Of a stretch of DNA of 18,202 nt, positions 1-7,755 are shown piece after piece. Within the stretch, counting starts at the first letter, position 1. Each line of letters starts with the position of its first letter. The position numbers and the translations under genes were made by a program. Origin of the DNA: an uncultured delta proteobacterium (lineage in GTDB: Bacteria > RBG-13-61-14 > DRUE01); contig CAIYYW010000035.1 in NCBI GenBank assembly GCA_903930515.1, positions 1-18,202 of the forward strand, in the 5' to 3' direction. Under the pieces are notes generated by a model. That model was not told where the DNA came from, made no database searches, and saw nothing but the letters and a program-made list of their open reading frames with translations.

Positions 1-1502
1 ACCGGCCCCCCGGCCTGCGGTTCCAATTCTCCGATCCAGCGGTCAATCTTTTCGCCCGCCTCTCCCAGAACCAGCACGGTTTTGGGAATGGGAATGATGT
101 CCTCGGAAATTCTGCCCAAGTTTCCTAGGCTTCCCTCCGGCGCCATAATTTTTCCGCCCGCCTCCACGAAATCCGCAAGAATTTTTTCCTGGTCCGGAGA
201 GAGTTTCCCGACCGGGAACGGGACCACCAGGATTTTAAAATTATTGAGCGGAGTTCCTTGCTCCAGCCGAGCCAGGACCTTGGTCTGGAACATCACATTG
301 TTCTTGATCAATGCATCGGCAAAGGGATTGGTTTCGGTCCCGGACAAAAGCGCGATCCTCGCCACCGGGATGACCTGATGATAAAGCTCGCGATGGTCCT
401 TGATGAATTTATGGTATTGCGCGATCGCGGCCCAGGCGAGAAGCGCCTGGGGATCGTCCCGGATCAGTCCGTCCAGGAACCGGCCTTCAATGTTTCGGGA
501 AAGCGCGGCGCCGAAGGCATAAGCCTCGGCAATGCTCAGCTTCTGCTCAGATGGAGCGGGGATGCAGGTTTCGCGCGGGCCGCAATGATCTTTGTCATGC
601 TCAAATTTGAGCGGCTGCCAATCCTGCTTGGCGCCATTGAGGAATTTCAATTTGCGGACATTACCGAGATACCAGCCGTTCTCCCAGATCCCGGGAGTGT
701 TCTTGCCGCCTTCGTCCCAGATCGCGTCGCAGTGGTCATTGATCTCAAACCGGGTCGGGTCGGCATGGGTATTGGCGTAAACCAAAGCCTTGGGCCTTCC
801 GGTTTTTTCCGATTCCGCCTCGGCCAGCAACTGGGTCTCGCTGATCAAAAGTTTCACCGCCTGATTGTCCCCGAAGATGTTGTCATAAAATATTCCGTCC
901 GCGCCCGCTTCAATCGCGAGTTGCGCCTTTTTCAAAAGATAGCCCCGCCATTCCGGCTTGCTCGGATCCGCCAAAATCCGGTGCGGGGACCCGCCGTAAT
1001 GCATCGGCAAGCCCGCGACCCGGTAAACCAATCCCCTGGTCTCCGGGTCGTCCCGGAACGCGCTCCACCAGAACATATTGGTCGCGGAAAGATATGCGGT
1101 GACCTTGATCCCCTCCTGGTGACAACGGCCGATCACTTTTTTCAAATCCTCCCGATTATCAGACTCCCGCTCCCAAGACCAGCCGTTGCTCCAGGTCACC
1201 CAGATCCAGTTGAACTCCGCCTGCTTCAACAACCCCAGCATCTTCTCAAAATCCCGGTCGTAAATATGCGCGAGCGTGTCCTGCTCCTGGTCCGTGAAAT
1301 TCATCCCCCACCAGGTCCGAGCCGCCTTCGCGCTTTCAATCCCCCCGCCGTCCAGACGGAGGAACCGGAAATTACCCTGCTCCGCCCATTCCGGCAGGGT
1401 CTCGCTGCTTGTCCGGTATAGCGGCTGATCCCCGGCCGCGCTTGCGGAGAAGAGCAGCGCAAAAACAATCAACCAGGCCGCTCCGGTAAAATTCCGATTC
1501 AT
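1..1502 (-). CDS. Secreted glycoside hydrolase-like protein, 3' end beyond window
   Basis: About 500 codons are open from the ATG at 1502 to the left edge with no stop, so the C-terminus is missing. The first 24 residues look like a signal peptide: a short basic start (MNRNF), a hydrophobic stretch (WLIVFALLF) and a small-residue cleavage region (SASAAG). The next roughly 330 residues read like a TIM-barrel glycosidase, rich in Trp and with strand-end acidic motifs such as GADGIFYDN and AIWDEGG. A second region near residues 395-470 (VARIALLSG, ILVVPFPVG, FVEAGGKIMA) resembles the Rossmann-like beta-galactosidase trimerisation domain that follows the barrel in GH42-like enzymes. The catalytic acids cannot be assigned. 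The likely role is exported carbohydrate breakdown. The gene has its own promoter and lies downstream of, and separate from, the nuo-like operon. The family call is inferred from fold-like motifs; the reading frame itself is certain. Confidence 0.8.
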   Translation of the reverse strand, partial: MNRNFTGAAWLIVFALLFSASAAGDQPLYRTSSETLPEWAEQGNFRFLRLDGGGIESAKAARTWWGMNFTDQEQDTLAHIYDRDFEKMLGLLKQAEFNWIWVTWSNGWSWERESDNREDLKKVIGRCHQEGIKVTAYLSATNMFWWSAFRDDPETRGLVYRVAGLPMHYGGSPHRILADPSKPEWRGYLLKKAQLAIEAGADGIFYDNIFGDNQAVKLLISETQLLAEAESEKTGRPKALVYANTHADPTRFEINDHCDAIWDEGGKNTPGIWENGWYLGNVRKLKFLNGAKQDWQPLKFEHDKDHCGPRETCIPAPSEQKLSIAEAYAFGAALSRNIEGRFLDGLIRDDPQALLAWAAIAQYHKFIKDHRELYHQVIPVARIALLSGTETNPFADALIKNNVMFQTKVLARLEQGTPLNNFKILVVPFPVGKLSPDQEKILADFVEAGGKIMAPEGSLGNLGRISEDIIPIPKTVLVLGEAGEKIDRWIGELEPQAGGP

Positions 1503-1512
1503 CTGCCCTCAG

Positions 1513-1542
1513 ATTATAAGCGATCATAATAATCCAAGTCAA
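1513..1542 (-). promoter_or_regulatory. Sigma70-type promoter of the glycoside hydrolase-like gene
   Basis: On the minus strand, TTGACT (1537-1542) is separated by 18 nt from a perfect TATAAT (1513-1518). The -10 ends only 10 nt before the ATG at 1502. A start site 7 nt after the -10 would give a leader of about 4 nt. The GAGGG just before the ATG would then lie largely outside the transcript. This is a prediction from consensus match only. Confidence 0.6.
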
Positions 1543-1627
1543 TGACCCGGGTTCCTGTTTCACCGCCGAACCAATCCCGGGAGGGGGCGAAAGAATCCTG
1601 TCTGCATAAAATAGCCGGTGAAATATC

Positions 1628-4600
1628 CTAGGCCTGGCCCCAATGGGGTCGCTTGAACCAACCCAACTGGATCAGCCGCTTCTGCAGATAGCCGTCCAGG
1701 CTGGCGTAAAAATAAGGGAGCGGGATCCCGGCTTGGGCCTCGATCTTGACCGGCTGCAAATGGATCGGTCCGGGGAAATTTTCCAGCGCGGGCCAGACCT
1801 TTCTGTTTTGGCGGGCTTGTTCCAATTGTTCCGGGGGAATTCCGAGCAGGCCGGAAAGTTCCTTGCGTATTTCCGCGGGGTCCGAGGGCATCTGGTGTCC
1901 GAGTTCGGCGGCAAGCAGGCAGAGGACTTCGGAACTGGTCTTGCCGGAAGCGGGATGGTCGGCGCGGTTCACGGCTTTGGCGATTCGGTCAAGGCTGATG
2001 ATAGTGCCGTCGGTCTCGGCCAGGGTGGACGCGGGAAGAACCACCTGGGCCTGCCGGGCGGTCCCGGTCAGGAAATGATCAATCACCACCAGGGCCTCCA
2101 GGCCGCCGAGCGCCTGGTCCGCTTGCGGGTCGCAGAACGGGTCTTCCAGCATCACCAACGCGCTTTTGATCTTGCCGGAAGCGAGCGCCTGGGATAAACC
2201 TCCTTGATCTTTCCCGGGCAAATGGTTGTCAAGGATCCCGGCGAGCCGGGCGCCCTCGGAATTGCAATCGGGCCGGAGCAGGAGCAGTCCGTTTCCGTTC
2301 CCGGATAGATGCCCGGTCAGGATCAGAATCTGGGCCAGCATTTTCAGATCCTCCGGGGATTGTTCAATGGTGTCATCCAAATCATAAATGGCAACCATCT
2401 TTTCCGCGCCCGCGATCAGGCCCGCGAGTTCTTCCAATTTTTTGCCGTCAACCCCCGCGGTCTTCGCTGCTTGATCCGGAGAAACTTTCGTGAGCGATTT
2501 TTTCAGAGACTCAAAATCCTCTTTGCCCTCTGATTCCTGCGGCTGGGCCGCTCCTTTTTCAATCAGTCCGGCCAGGACCCCGGCGAGCAAAATTCCGGCG
2601 GTTCCGCGCCTGGGATTCAGCCACAGTTTGGCCGAATGCGCCAGATCCATATTGCTGGAATTGATGATCACAACCCTGGCGCCTTTCCTCGCCGCGCGCC
2701 TGATCCTGATCGCCAATACCGGATGGGTGGTTGAGGGGTCCGCTCCCAAAACCAGGATCAGGTCCGCGGAATTAAGCTCGCTTTGGGAGCAGGTGGAAAT
2801 GGTTGCCCCGATCATTTTATCCAGGTCATTCCGCGGTCCGCCTTTGCGGAACTGGCTGAAGCTCCCGATCAGGCTGGTTCCCAATCCGGAGCGCGCCATC
2901 CTTCCGGCCAGGTATGCTTCTTCCAGGGTCATCCGGGCCGAGGACAGGAACGCGGTTGATCCCGGCCCGTTTTTCTTTTGCGCTTCTTTTAATATCCGGG
3001 CCGCGGTTTTGATCGCCTCGTCCCAGCTCGCTTCCACCAATTCCCCGTTCTTCCGGACTAGGGGCTTGGTAATCCGCTCCCCGCATTGGACCAGGCCGGT
3101 CCCGAACCGGCCGCGGTAGCAGAGGTCTCCTTCTCCGATCCGGGCAGTGGCTCGCGAGCCGGCCCAGAGCAGACCGTCGGTGACCACATTTAAATCCATT
3201 TCGCACCCGACCGAGCAGAAGCCGCACACGGAGTGGATCTTTTTGGTTTTCCAGGGACCTTGCCGGCGGAACGGCAGCTTGGCGCTGAGCGCTCCGGTGG
3301 GACAGGTCTCCACGCAGGCCCCGCAGGAAATGCAGGGGCTTTCCGCAAGCGGCCTGCCCATTGCCGGCTTGACCACCGTGGAGAAGCCGCGGTTCACGAA
3401 CCCGAAAACCGACTGGTCCAGGACCTGGGCGCAGGCGCGCACACATCTTCCGCACAGGATGCACTTGTTGGAATCCAGGACCAACAGGGGGTGGCTGCTG
3501 TCCACCTTGTGCCTGCGCACGGCGCCGGAAAGCCTTAGCTGGTCCGCGTTATATCGGGTGGCGTATTCGCGGAGCCGGCAATCAAACTGGGCCTTGCATC
3601 CGCATTCCATACAGCGCAAGGATTCCTCTTTCATCCCCGGCTCGGCCAGTCCCAACTCTGTTTCTTTAAAATCATTTTTGCGCTCCAAAGGATCCCGCTC
3701 CGGCATTGGTTGCCTTTTGGACCGGGCCACTTCGTCATAAACCTTGTCCGGGATCGGGCCGAACACCTCGCGCTTGCTGACAAATATTTTCTTTTCCTTT
3801 TTCACCTCGCCGGTTTTCAGGTATTGATCAATGGACCGGGCCGCGCATCCGCCGTGGGCAATGGCTTCAATCACCACCGACGGCCCGCTCACCAAATCCC
3901 CCCCGGCAAACACCCCCGGGATATTGGTGGTCATCAAGTCCTCATCCGCCTTGACCGTGTTGCCCCGGCCTAAAGCCGGCCGCGACCCCTCAGACTCTTT
4001 CTTGAGCGGGTCCGGGTCCGTGCCCTGGCCGATGGCCGCGAAGACAAAATCGCAGGAATATTCAAACTCCGAGCCCTTGATCGGAACCGGACTCCTTCGG
4101 CCGGAAGCGTCGGGCGCTCCCAGTTCCATCCGGATGCATTTCAAGGCCTGGAGCCTTCCCTTTTCCGCGATCACTTCCACCGGCGCGGCCAAAATTTCCA
4201 GCTTCACACCCTCTTTTACCGCAGCCTCCACTTCCTCGGGATGCGCCGGCATCTCCTTGCGCGTCCGGCGGTAAAGAATAATCACTTCATCCGCGCCGGA
4301 CCTGAGCGCGGTCCGGGCCGCGTCAATGGCGGAGTTTCCCCCTCCCACCACCACCACTTTGCCGTAAAGCTTGCGCGGTCCTTTGAGCACTGAGTCGCGC
4401 AAGAATTCCAGGGCGGATTCAATCCCTTCCGCGTCCTCGCCCGGGATTTCCATCTTTTTCCCCAGCGGCGCTCCCATTGCCAGGAACACCGCGTCAAACT
4501 TGTCCTGCTCGCGCAGGCTTTGAATGGTGAAATCCTTCCCGAGCTTCTTCCCCAATTCCACTTCCACTCCCAGGCTGAGGATCTCGGCGATCTCCTGGTC

Positions 4601-5368
4601 CAACTCGGACTTGGGGAGACGATATTCGGGAATGCCCCAGCGGAGCATCCCGCCCAATGCCGACATCGCCTCGAAAATTTTCACCGAATGGCCCATCAGT
4701 GAAAGGTAGTAAGCCGCGGTGAGTCCGGCCGGGCCCCCGCCGATGACGGCGACTCTTTTCCCGGTCGGCGCTTTTTTTGGGGGGAGCAGTTTTTCCCGGT
4801 CTGTTTTTTCAGCCACAAAGCGTTTCACATAATTGATCCCGACCGCCTCGTCCACAATATTCCGCCGGCAATTCACCTCGCACCTGCGCACGCACACCCT
4901 TCCGCAAACCACCGGCAAGGGATTGGTTTCCTTGATCAGCCGGAGCGCCTGGTCGTAAAAGCCGAGGTTGGCGAGGGAGAGATATCCCTGAACATCCACT
5001 CCGGCCGGGCAGTTGGTCTGGGCCGGACATAAACAGTCCGCGAAATGGTCGGAGAGGAGCAGGTCCAGCGCGGTCTTGCGCGCGCATTGAATCTTGTCGC
5101 TATTGGTGGTCACCTCCATATTTTCCCGGACCCGGGTGATGCAGGATGGGACCAGGCCGCGGGCGCCCTTGACTTCCACCACGCAAAGGAAACAGGACCC
5201 GAAGGGTTCCAGCTTGGGGTCGTTGCAGAGGTTGGGGATTTGGTCCAGCCCCTGCTCGTGCACGACTTCCAGGACGGTCTGGCCGGGTCTCGCTTTGATG
5301 GCTTGCCCGTTGATCCTAAGTTCAATCAGGTTTGATTTTTTTCCCGGTTCGGTAGAATTCCCTGACAT
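1628..5368 (-). CDS. NfnB/GltD-type flavin domain fused to NuoG/FdhA-like FeS-molybdopterin-fold protein
   Basis: This is a 1246-residue cytosolic redox fusion. The modules in order are as follows. Residues 13-90 are a NuoG-type [2Fe-2S] ferredoxin (C48, C59, C62, C76). Residues 108-120 are a cluster region with H108, C112, C114 and C120. Residues 150-170 are a GltD-type FeS segment (C155, C159, C163, C167). Residues 205-515 are an FAD/NAD(P) oxidoreductase (GGGPAG 210-215, GGGNSA 342-347, FAGGD 487-491). C586, C589, C591 and C597 form a further Cys motif. Two [4Fe-4S] ferredoxin motifs sit at C636-C646 and C679-C689. An FdhA/NuoG-type [4Fe-4S] domain has C715, C718, C722 and C750. A molybdopterin-oxidoreductase fold follows. 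The region where formate dehydrogenases carry Cys/Sec-His reads GSFSQFRKGG (835-844), with neither Cys nor Sec. The C-terminal dinucleotide-binding domain also seems absent, so this is NuoG-like electron wiring more than a formate dehydrogenase. It starts 4 nt after the NuoF-like stop and is probably translationally coupled. By analogy with HydABC, Nfn and Stn complexes it could pass electrons between NADH, NADP(H) and ferredoxin; that is inference. Confidence 0.9.
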   Translation of the reverse strand: MSGNSTEPGKKSNLIELRINGQAIKARPGQTVLEVVHEQGLDQIPNLCNDPKLEPFGSCFLCVVEVKGARGLVPSCITRVRENMEVTTNSDKIQCARKTALDLLLSDHFADCLCPAQTNCPAGVDVQGYLSLANLGFYDQALRLIKETNPLPVVCGRVCVRRCEVNCRRNIVDEAVGINYVKRFVAEKTDREKLLPPKKAPTGKRVAVIGGGPAGLTAAYYLSLMGHSVKIFEAMSALGGMLRWGIPEYRLPKSELDQEIAEILSLGVEVELGKKLGKDFTIQSLREQDKFDAVFLAMGAPLGKKMEIPGEDAEGIESALEFLRDSVLKGPRKLYGKVVVVGGGNSAIDAARTALRSGADEVIILYRRTRKEMPAHPEEVEAAVKEGVKLEILAAPVEVIAEKGRLQALKCIRMELGAPDASGRRSPVPIKGSEFEYSCDFVFAAIGQGTDPDPLKKESEGSRPALGRGNTVKADEDLMTTNIPGVFAGGDLVSGPSVVIEAIAHGGCAARSIDQYLKTGEVKKEKKIFVSKREVFGPIPDKVYDEVARSKRQPMPERDPLERKNDFKETELGLAEPGMKEESLRCMECGCKAQFDCRLREYATRYNADQLRLSGAVRRHKVDSSHPLLVLDSNKCILCGRCVRACAQVLDQSVFGFVNRGFSTVVKPAMGRPLAESPCISCGACVETCPTGALSAKLPFRRQGPWKTKKIHSVCGFCSVGCEMDLNVVTDGLLWAGSRATARIGEGDLCYRGRFGTGLVQCGERITKPLVRKNGELVEASWDEAIKTAARILKEAQKKNGPGSTAFLSSARMTLEEAYLAGRMARSGLGTSLIGSFSQFRKGGPRNDLDKMIGATISTCSQSELNSADLILVLGADPSTTHPVLAIRIRRAARKGARVVIINSSNMDLAHSAKLWLNPRRGTAGILLAGVLAGLIEKGAAQPQESEGKEDFESLKKSLTKVSPDQAAKTAGVDGKKLEELAGLIAGAEKMVAIYDLDDTIEQSPEDLKMLAQILILTGHLSGNGNGLLLLRPDCNSEGARLAGILDNHLPGKDQGGLSQALASGKIKSALVMLEDPFCDPQADQALGGLEALVVIDHFLTGTARQAQVVLPASTLAETDGTIISLDRIAKAVNRADHPASGKTSSEVLCLLAAELGHQMPSDPAEIRKELSGLLGIPPEQLEQARQNRKVWPALENFPGPIHLQPVKIEAQAGIPLPYFYASLDGYLQKRLIQLGWFKRPHWGQA

Positions 5369-5372
5369 TGCC

Positions 5373-7121
5373 TTACCTCTTTTCCACTGCGCCTTGACGG
5401 CACACGGTGATGCACTTGGAGCATTTTATACATTTGCTCGGGTCAATCAGATGCGGTTTTTTCTTTTCGCCGCTGATGGCTCCTGACTCGCAGGCCTTGA
5501 GACAAAGGCCGCATCCGGTGCAAAGCTCGGAATTGATCACATAGTCCACCAACGCCCCGCAGACCTTGGCCGGACATTTCTTGTCCTTGATGTGGGCCTG
5601 GTATTCATCGCGGAAATAGAGGATGGTGGTCAGGACCGGGTTGGGCGCGGTCTGGCCGAGTCCGCAGAGGGAACTGGACTTGATCTGCTCGGCCAATTCG
5701 GCCAAAGTCAGCAAATCTTTTTCCTCGCCCTTGCCCGCGCAAATCCGTTCCAAAATTTCCAGCATCCGCTTGGTGCCGATCCGGCAGAAGGTGCATTTGC
5801 CGCAGGATTCGTTCTGGGTGAAATTGAGAAAGAACCTGGCCACATCCACCATACAGGTATCGGTGTCCATCACCACCATCCCGCCCGAGCCCATAATGGC
5901 TCCGGTGGCGGTGATCTTTTCATAATCCACCGGGGTGTCTCCGAGCGCGGCCGGGATGCATCCCCCGGAGGGCCCTCCCATCTGCACGGCCTTGAAGGGT
6001 TTCCCGGAAATAGTCCCGCCTCCGATGTCGTAGATCACCTCGTTGATGCTGATCCCCATCGGCACTTCCACTAATCCGCCGCGCTTGATCTTTCCGGCCA
6101 AAGCGAACACCTTGGTGCCTTTGGAATTGCCGGTGCCGAAAATATTGAAGGCCTTGGCCCCGTTGATAATGATCCAGGGCACATTGGCCAGGGTTTCCAC
6201 ATTGTTGATGCAGGTGGGATGGCCCCACAGGCCGGAATCCACCGGGAACGGCGGCCGAACCCGGGGCATCCCGCGCCTTCCTTCAATGGAGGCGATCAGC
6301 GCGGTCTCTTCCCCGCACACGAACGCCCCCGCGCCTTCTTTTAAGCGGATGGAGAAATTAAATCCCTTGCCCAGAATATTATTCCCCAAATACCCTTTTT
6401 CCTCGGCCTGCCCGATCGCGTGTCTAAGGCGGCGCACGGCGTGCGGGTATTCGGCCCGGGCATAGATGTATCCGTGGTCCGCTCCGATGGCGGCCCCGGC
6501 AATGGCCATCCCTTCCAGGATGGAATGCGGGTCTCCCTCCAGGACGCTCCGGTCCATAAACGCCCCCGGGTCTCCCTCGTCCGCGTTGCAGACCACATAT
6601 TTATGTTGGTCTTTGGCCGCGGCCGCATACTTCCACTTGGTCCCGGTCGGGAACCCGGCCCCTCCCCTTCCGCGCAGGCCGGACTCGGCGATGATCGCGA
6701 TGATCTGTTCCGGCTTCAATTCGTTCAATACTTTGACCAGGGCCTGGTACCCGCCCACGCCCAAATATTCATCCAAGCTGAACGGGTCTATCTTTCCGCA
6801 GTTCCGAAGCACGATCCGCTTCTGCTTGGCCAGCACTTCATTCTCCTCGCCGACCTTCCATTCCTCAATCACCTTGCCGGCCCGCAGATGCTCTTCCACA
6901 ATCCGGTCCACCCGCTCTTTGGTCACATCCCCGTAAAGGGTCCTTTTGCCCTGTTCCCGGACCTCCACCAGCACCTCACGATAGCACATCCCCACGCAGC
7001 CGGTCTGCTTGAGCACGGCCTGGTCTTTTTGCGGGTCAATCAATTCCTTCAGCCGGTCGTAAACAGGGATGCCTCCCGCGGCGATCCCGCAGGCGCCCAG
7101 CCCGACCACTACTTCTCTCAT
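5373..7121 (-). CDS. NuoF/HydB-like NADH-binding flavoprotein with C-terminal 2[4Fe-4S] domain
   Basis: This 582-residue protein is the NADH- and FMN-binding subunit of a soluble, complex-I-related module. Residues 1-85 are a thioredoxin-like [2Fe-2S] domain. The FMN/NADH site includes GLRGRGGAGFPTGTKW (148-163) and ESCGKCTFCRIGT. The N3-type [4Fe-4S] ligands are C440, C443, C446 and C486. The C-terminus adds paired [4Fe-4S] motifs (C534, C537, C540, C544 and C564, C567, C570, C574), preceded by C516 and C521. The N-terminal thioredoxin-like and C-terminal ferredoxin additions are typical of HydB/HndC-like and electron-bifurcating members, not of plain complex I NuoF. The N-terminal domain shows only C11, C42 and C46, one Cys short of the usual four ligands. 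The start at 7121 is chosen because AGGAGG lies 5 nt before it. An in-frame ATG at 7160 has no better site and would place that AGGAGG inside the gene. The gene lies 40 nt after the NuoE-like gene and 4 nt before the fusion gene. Confidence 0.93.
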   Translation of the reverse strand: MREVVVGLGACGIAAGGIPVYDRLKELIDPQKDQAVLKQTGCVGMCYREVLVEVREQGKRTLYGDVTKERVDRIVEEHLRAGKVIEEWKVGEENEVLAKQKRIVLRNCGKIDPFSLDEYLGVGGYQALVKVLNELKPEQIIAIIAESGLRGRGGAGFPTGTKWKYAAAAKDQHKYVVCNADEGDPGAFMDRSVLEGDPHSILEGMAIAGAAIGADHGYIYARAEYPHAVRRLRHAIGQAEEKGYLGNNILGKGFNFSIRLKEGAGAFVCGEETALIASIEGRRGMPRVRPPFPVDSGLWGHPTCINNVETLANVPWIIINGAKAFNIFGTGNSKGTKVFALAGKIKRGGLVEVPMGISINEVIYDIGGGTISGKPFKAVQMGGPSGGCIPAALGDTPVDYEKITATGAIMGSGGMVVMDTDTCMVDVARFFLNFTQNESCGKCTFCRIGTKRMLEILERICAGKGEEKDLLTLAELAEQIKSSSLCGLGQTAPNPVLTTILYFRDEYQAHIKDKKCPAKVCGALVDYVINSELCTGCGLCLKACESGAISGEKKKPHLIDPSKCIKCSKCITVCRQGAVEKR

Positions 7122-7126
7122 CTCAA

Positions 7127-7132
7127 CCTCCT
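7127..7132 (-). promoter_or_regulatory. Shine-Dalgarno site fixing the NuoF-like start
   Basis: The minus strand reads AGGAGG with a 5-nt spacer to the ATG at 7121. It decides between this start and the in-frame ATG at 7160. Confidence 0.75.
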
Positions 7133-7161
7133 CGTAACGATGCCGAAAAAATGAAGACAAC

Positions 7162-7668
7162 TCAGGCGGCTTGCTCTTTCTTTCTGCGATATTGCTTGAT
7201 GATCTTCCGGACCTTTTCCGGGGTCAACCTCCCGTAAGCCTGGTCCCCGATCATAACCACCGGCGCCAGGCTGCAACAGCCCAGACACGCCACCACCATA
7301 TAGGTGAACAGACCGTCCTTGGTGGTCTCGTCCGGATATATCCCCAACTCGTCCTCAACCGTCTGCGCGATCAGCTCCGCGCCCGAAACATGACAGGCGG
7401 TTCCCTTGCAGGTCCGGAGCACATATTTCCCCAGGGGCAGAAGCCGGAACTGCTTGTAAAAGGTGATCACGCCGAAGACCTCGCTCGCGGGAATCGCGGT
7501 CACTTCCGCAATCTGCTCAATCGCCAGAGACGGGATATAACCGTAAGCGTCCTGGGCGGCCTGGAGCAGAGGGATCAGCATCCCCGGCTCTCCGTGATGC
7601 CTCCAGAGCATCTTGCTGAATGGCGATAAAACGGTTCCTTCCGATGTTCTTGCAGTTGCCTCGGTCAT
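7162..7668 (-). CDS. NuoE-like [2Fe-2S] subunit of NADH-dependent oxidoreductase
   Basis: This 168-residue protein matches the usual size of NuoE/HydC/HndA subunits. It has an N-terminal helical region (PLLQAAQDAYGYIP, near residues 33-46) and a thioredoxin-fold domain with the classic [2Fe-2S] ligands C87 and C92 (CKGTAC) and C128 and C132 (CLGCC). In the family it relays electrons to or from the FMN site of the NuoF-type partner, which is the next gene. AGGAG lies 6 nt before the ATG at 7668. It is the first enzyme gene of the operon and follows the regulator gene after an 87-nt gap that holds a large hairpin. No membrane complex I subunit is nearby, so a soluble complex is likely. Confidence 0.94.
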   Translation of the reverse strand: MTEATARTSEGTVLSPFSKMLWRHHGEPGMLIPLLQAAQDAYGYIPSLAIEQIAEVTAIPASEVFGVITFYKQFRLLPLGKYVLRTCKGTACHVSGAELIAQTVEDELGIYPDETTKDGLFTYMVVACLGCCSLAPVVMIGDQAYGRLTPEKVRKIIKQYRRKKEQAA

Positions 7669-7692
7669 CTTTCACTCCTCTTTCTCTTTCGT

Positions 7693-7753
7693 GGCGCAGA
7701 CCCTCTTGCTTGCCCTGGGAAGCTCCGAAGGAGCGAAGCAGGGTCTCTGCGCC
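7693..7753. repeat. Large imperfect palindrome between regulator and NuoE-like gene
   Basis: GGCGCAGA at 7693-7700 pairs with TCTGCGCC at 7746-7753. After a 2-nt bulge, CCCT (7701-7704) pairs with AGGG (7740-7743). Inside are a GCTT/AAGC pairing and a perfect GCTCC-GAA-GGAGC hairpin (7722-7734). There is no T-run after the stem on the minus strand, so it is not a classic terminator. It could be an mRNA-stabilising or processing structure, or an interspersed palindromic repeat. Confidence 0.65.
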
Positions 7754-7755
7754 TT

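Noticed and set aside
258-1421. Long plus-strand open frame of 387 codons
   Set aside because: It lies opposite the glycoside-hydrolase-like gene, has no recognisable domain and no promoter, and such antisense frames are common in GC-rich DNA.
1558-1623. Inverted repeat TTTCACCG/CGGTGAAA downstream of the fusion gene, as a terminator
   Set aside because: The 8-bp arms are 50 nt apart and no T-run follows, so it does not look like an intrinsic terminator.
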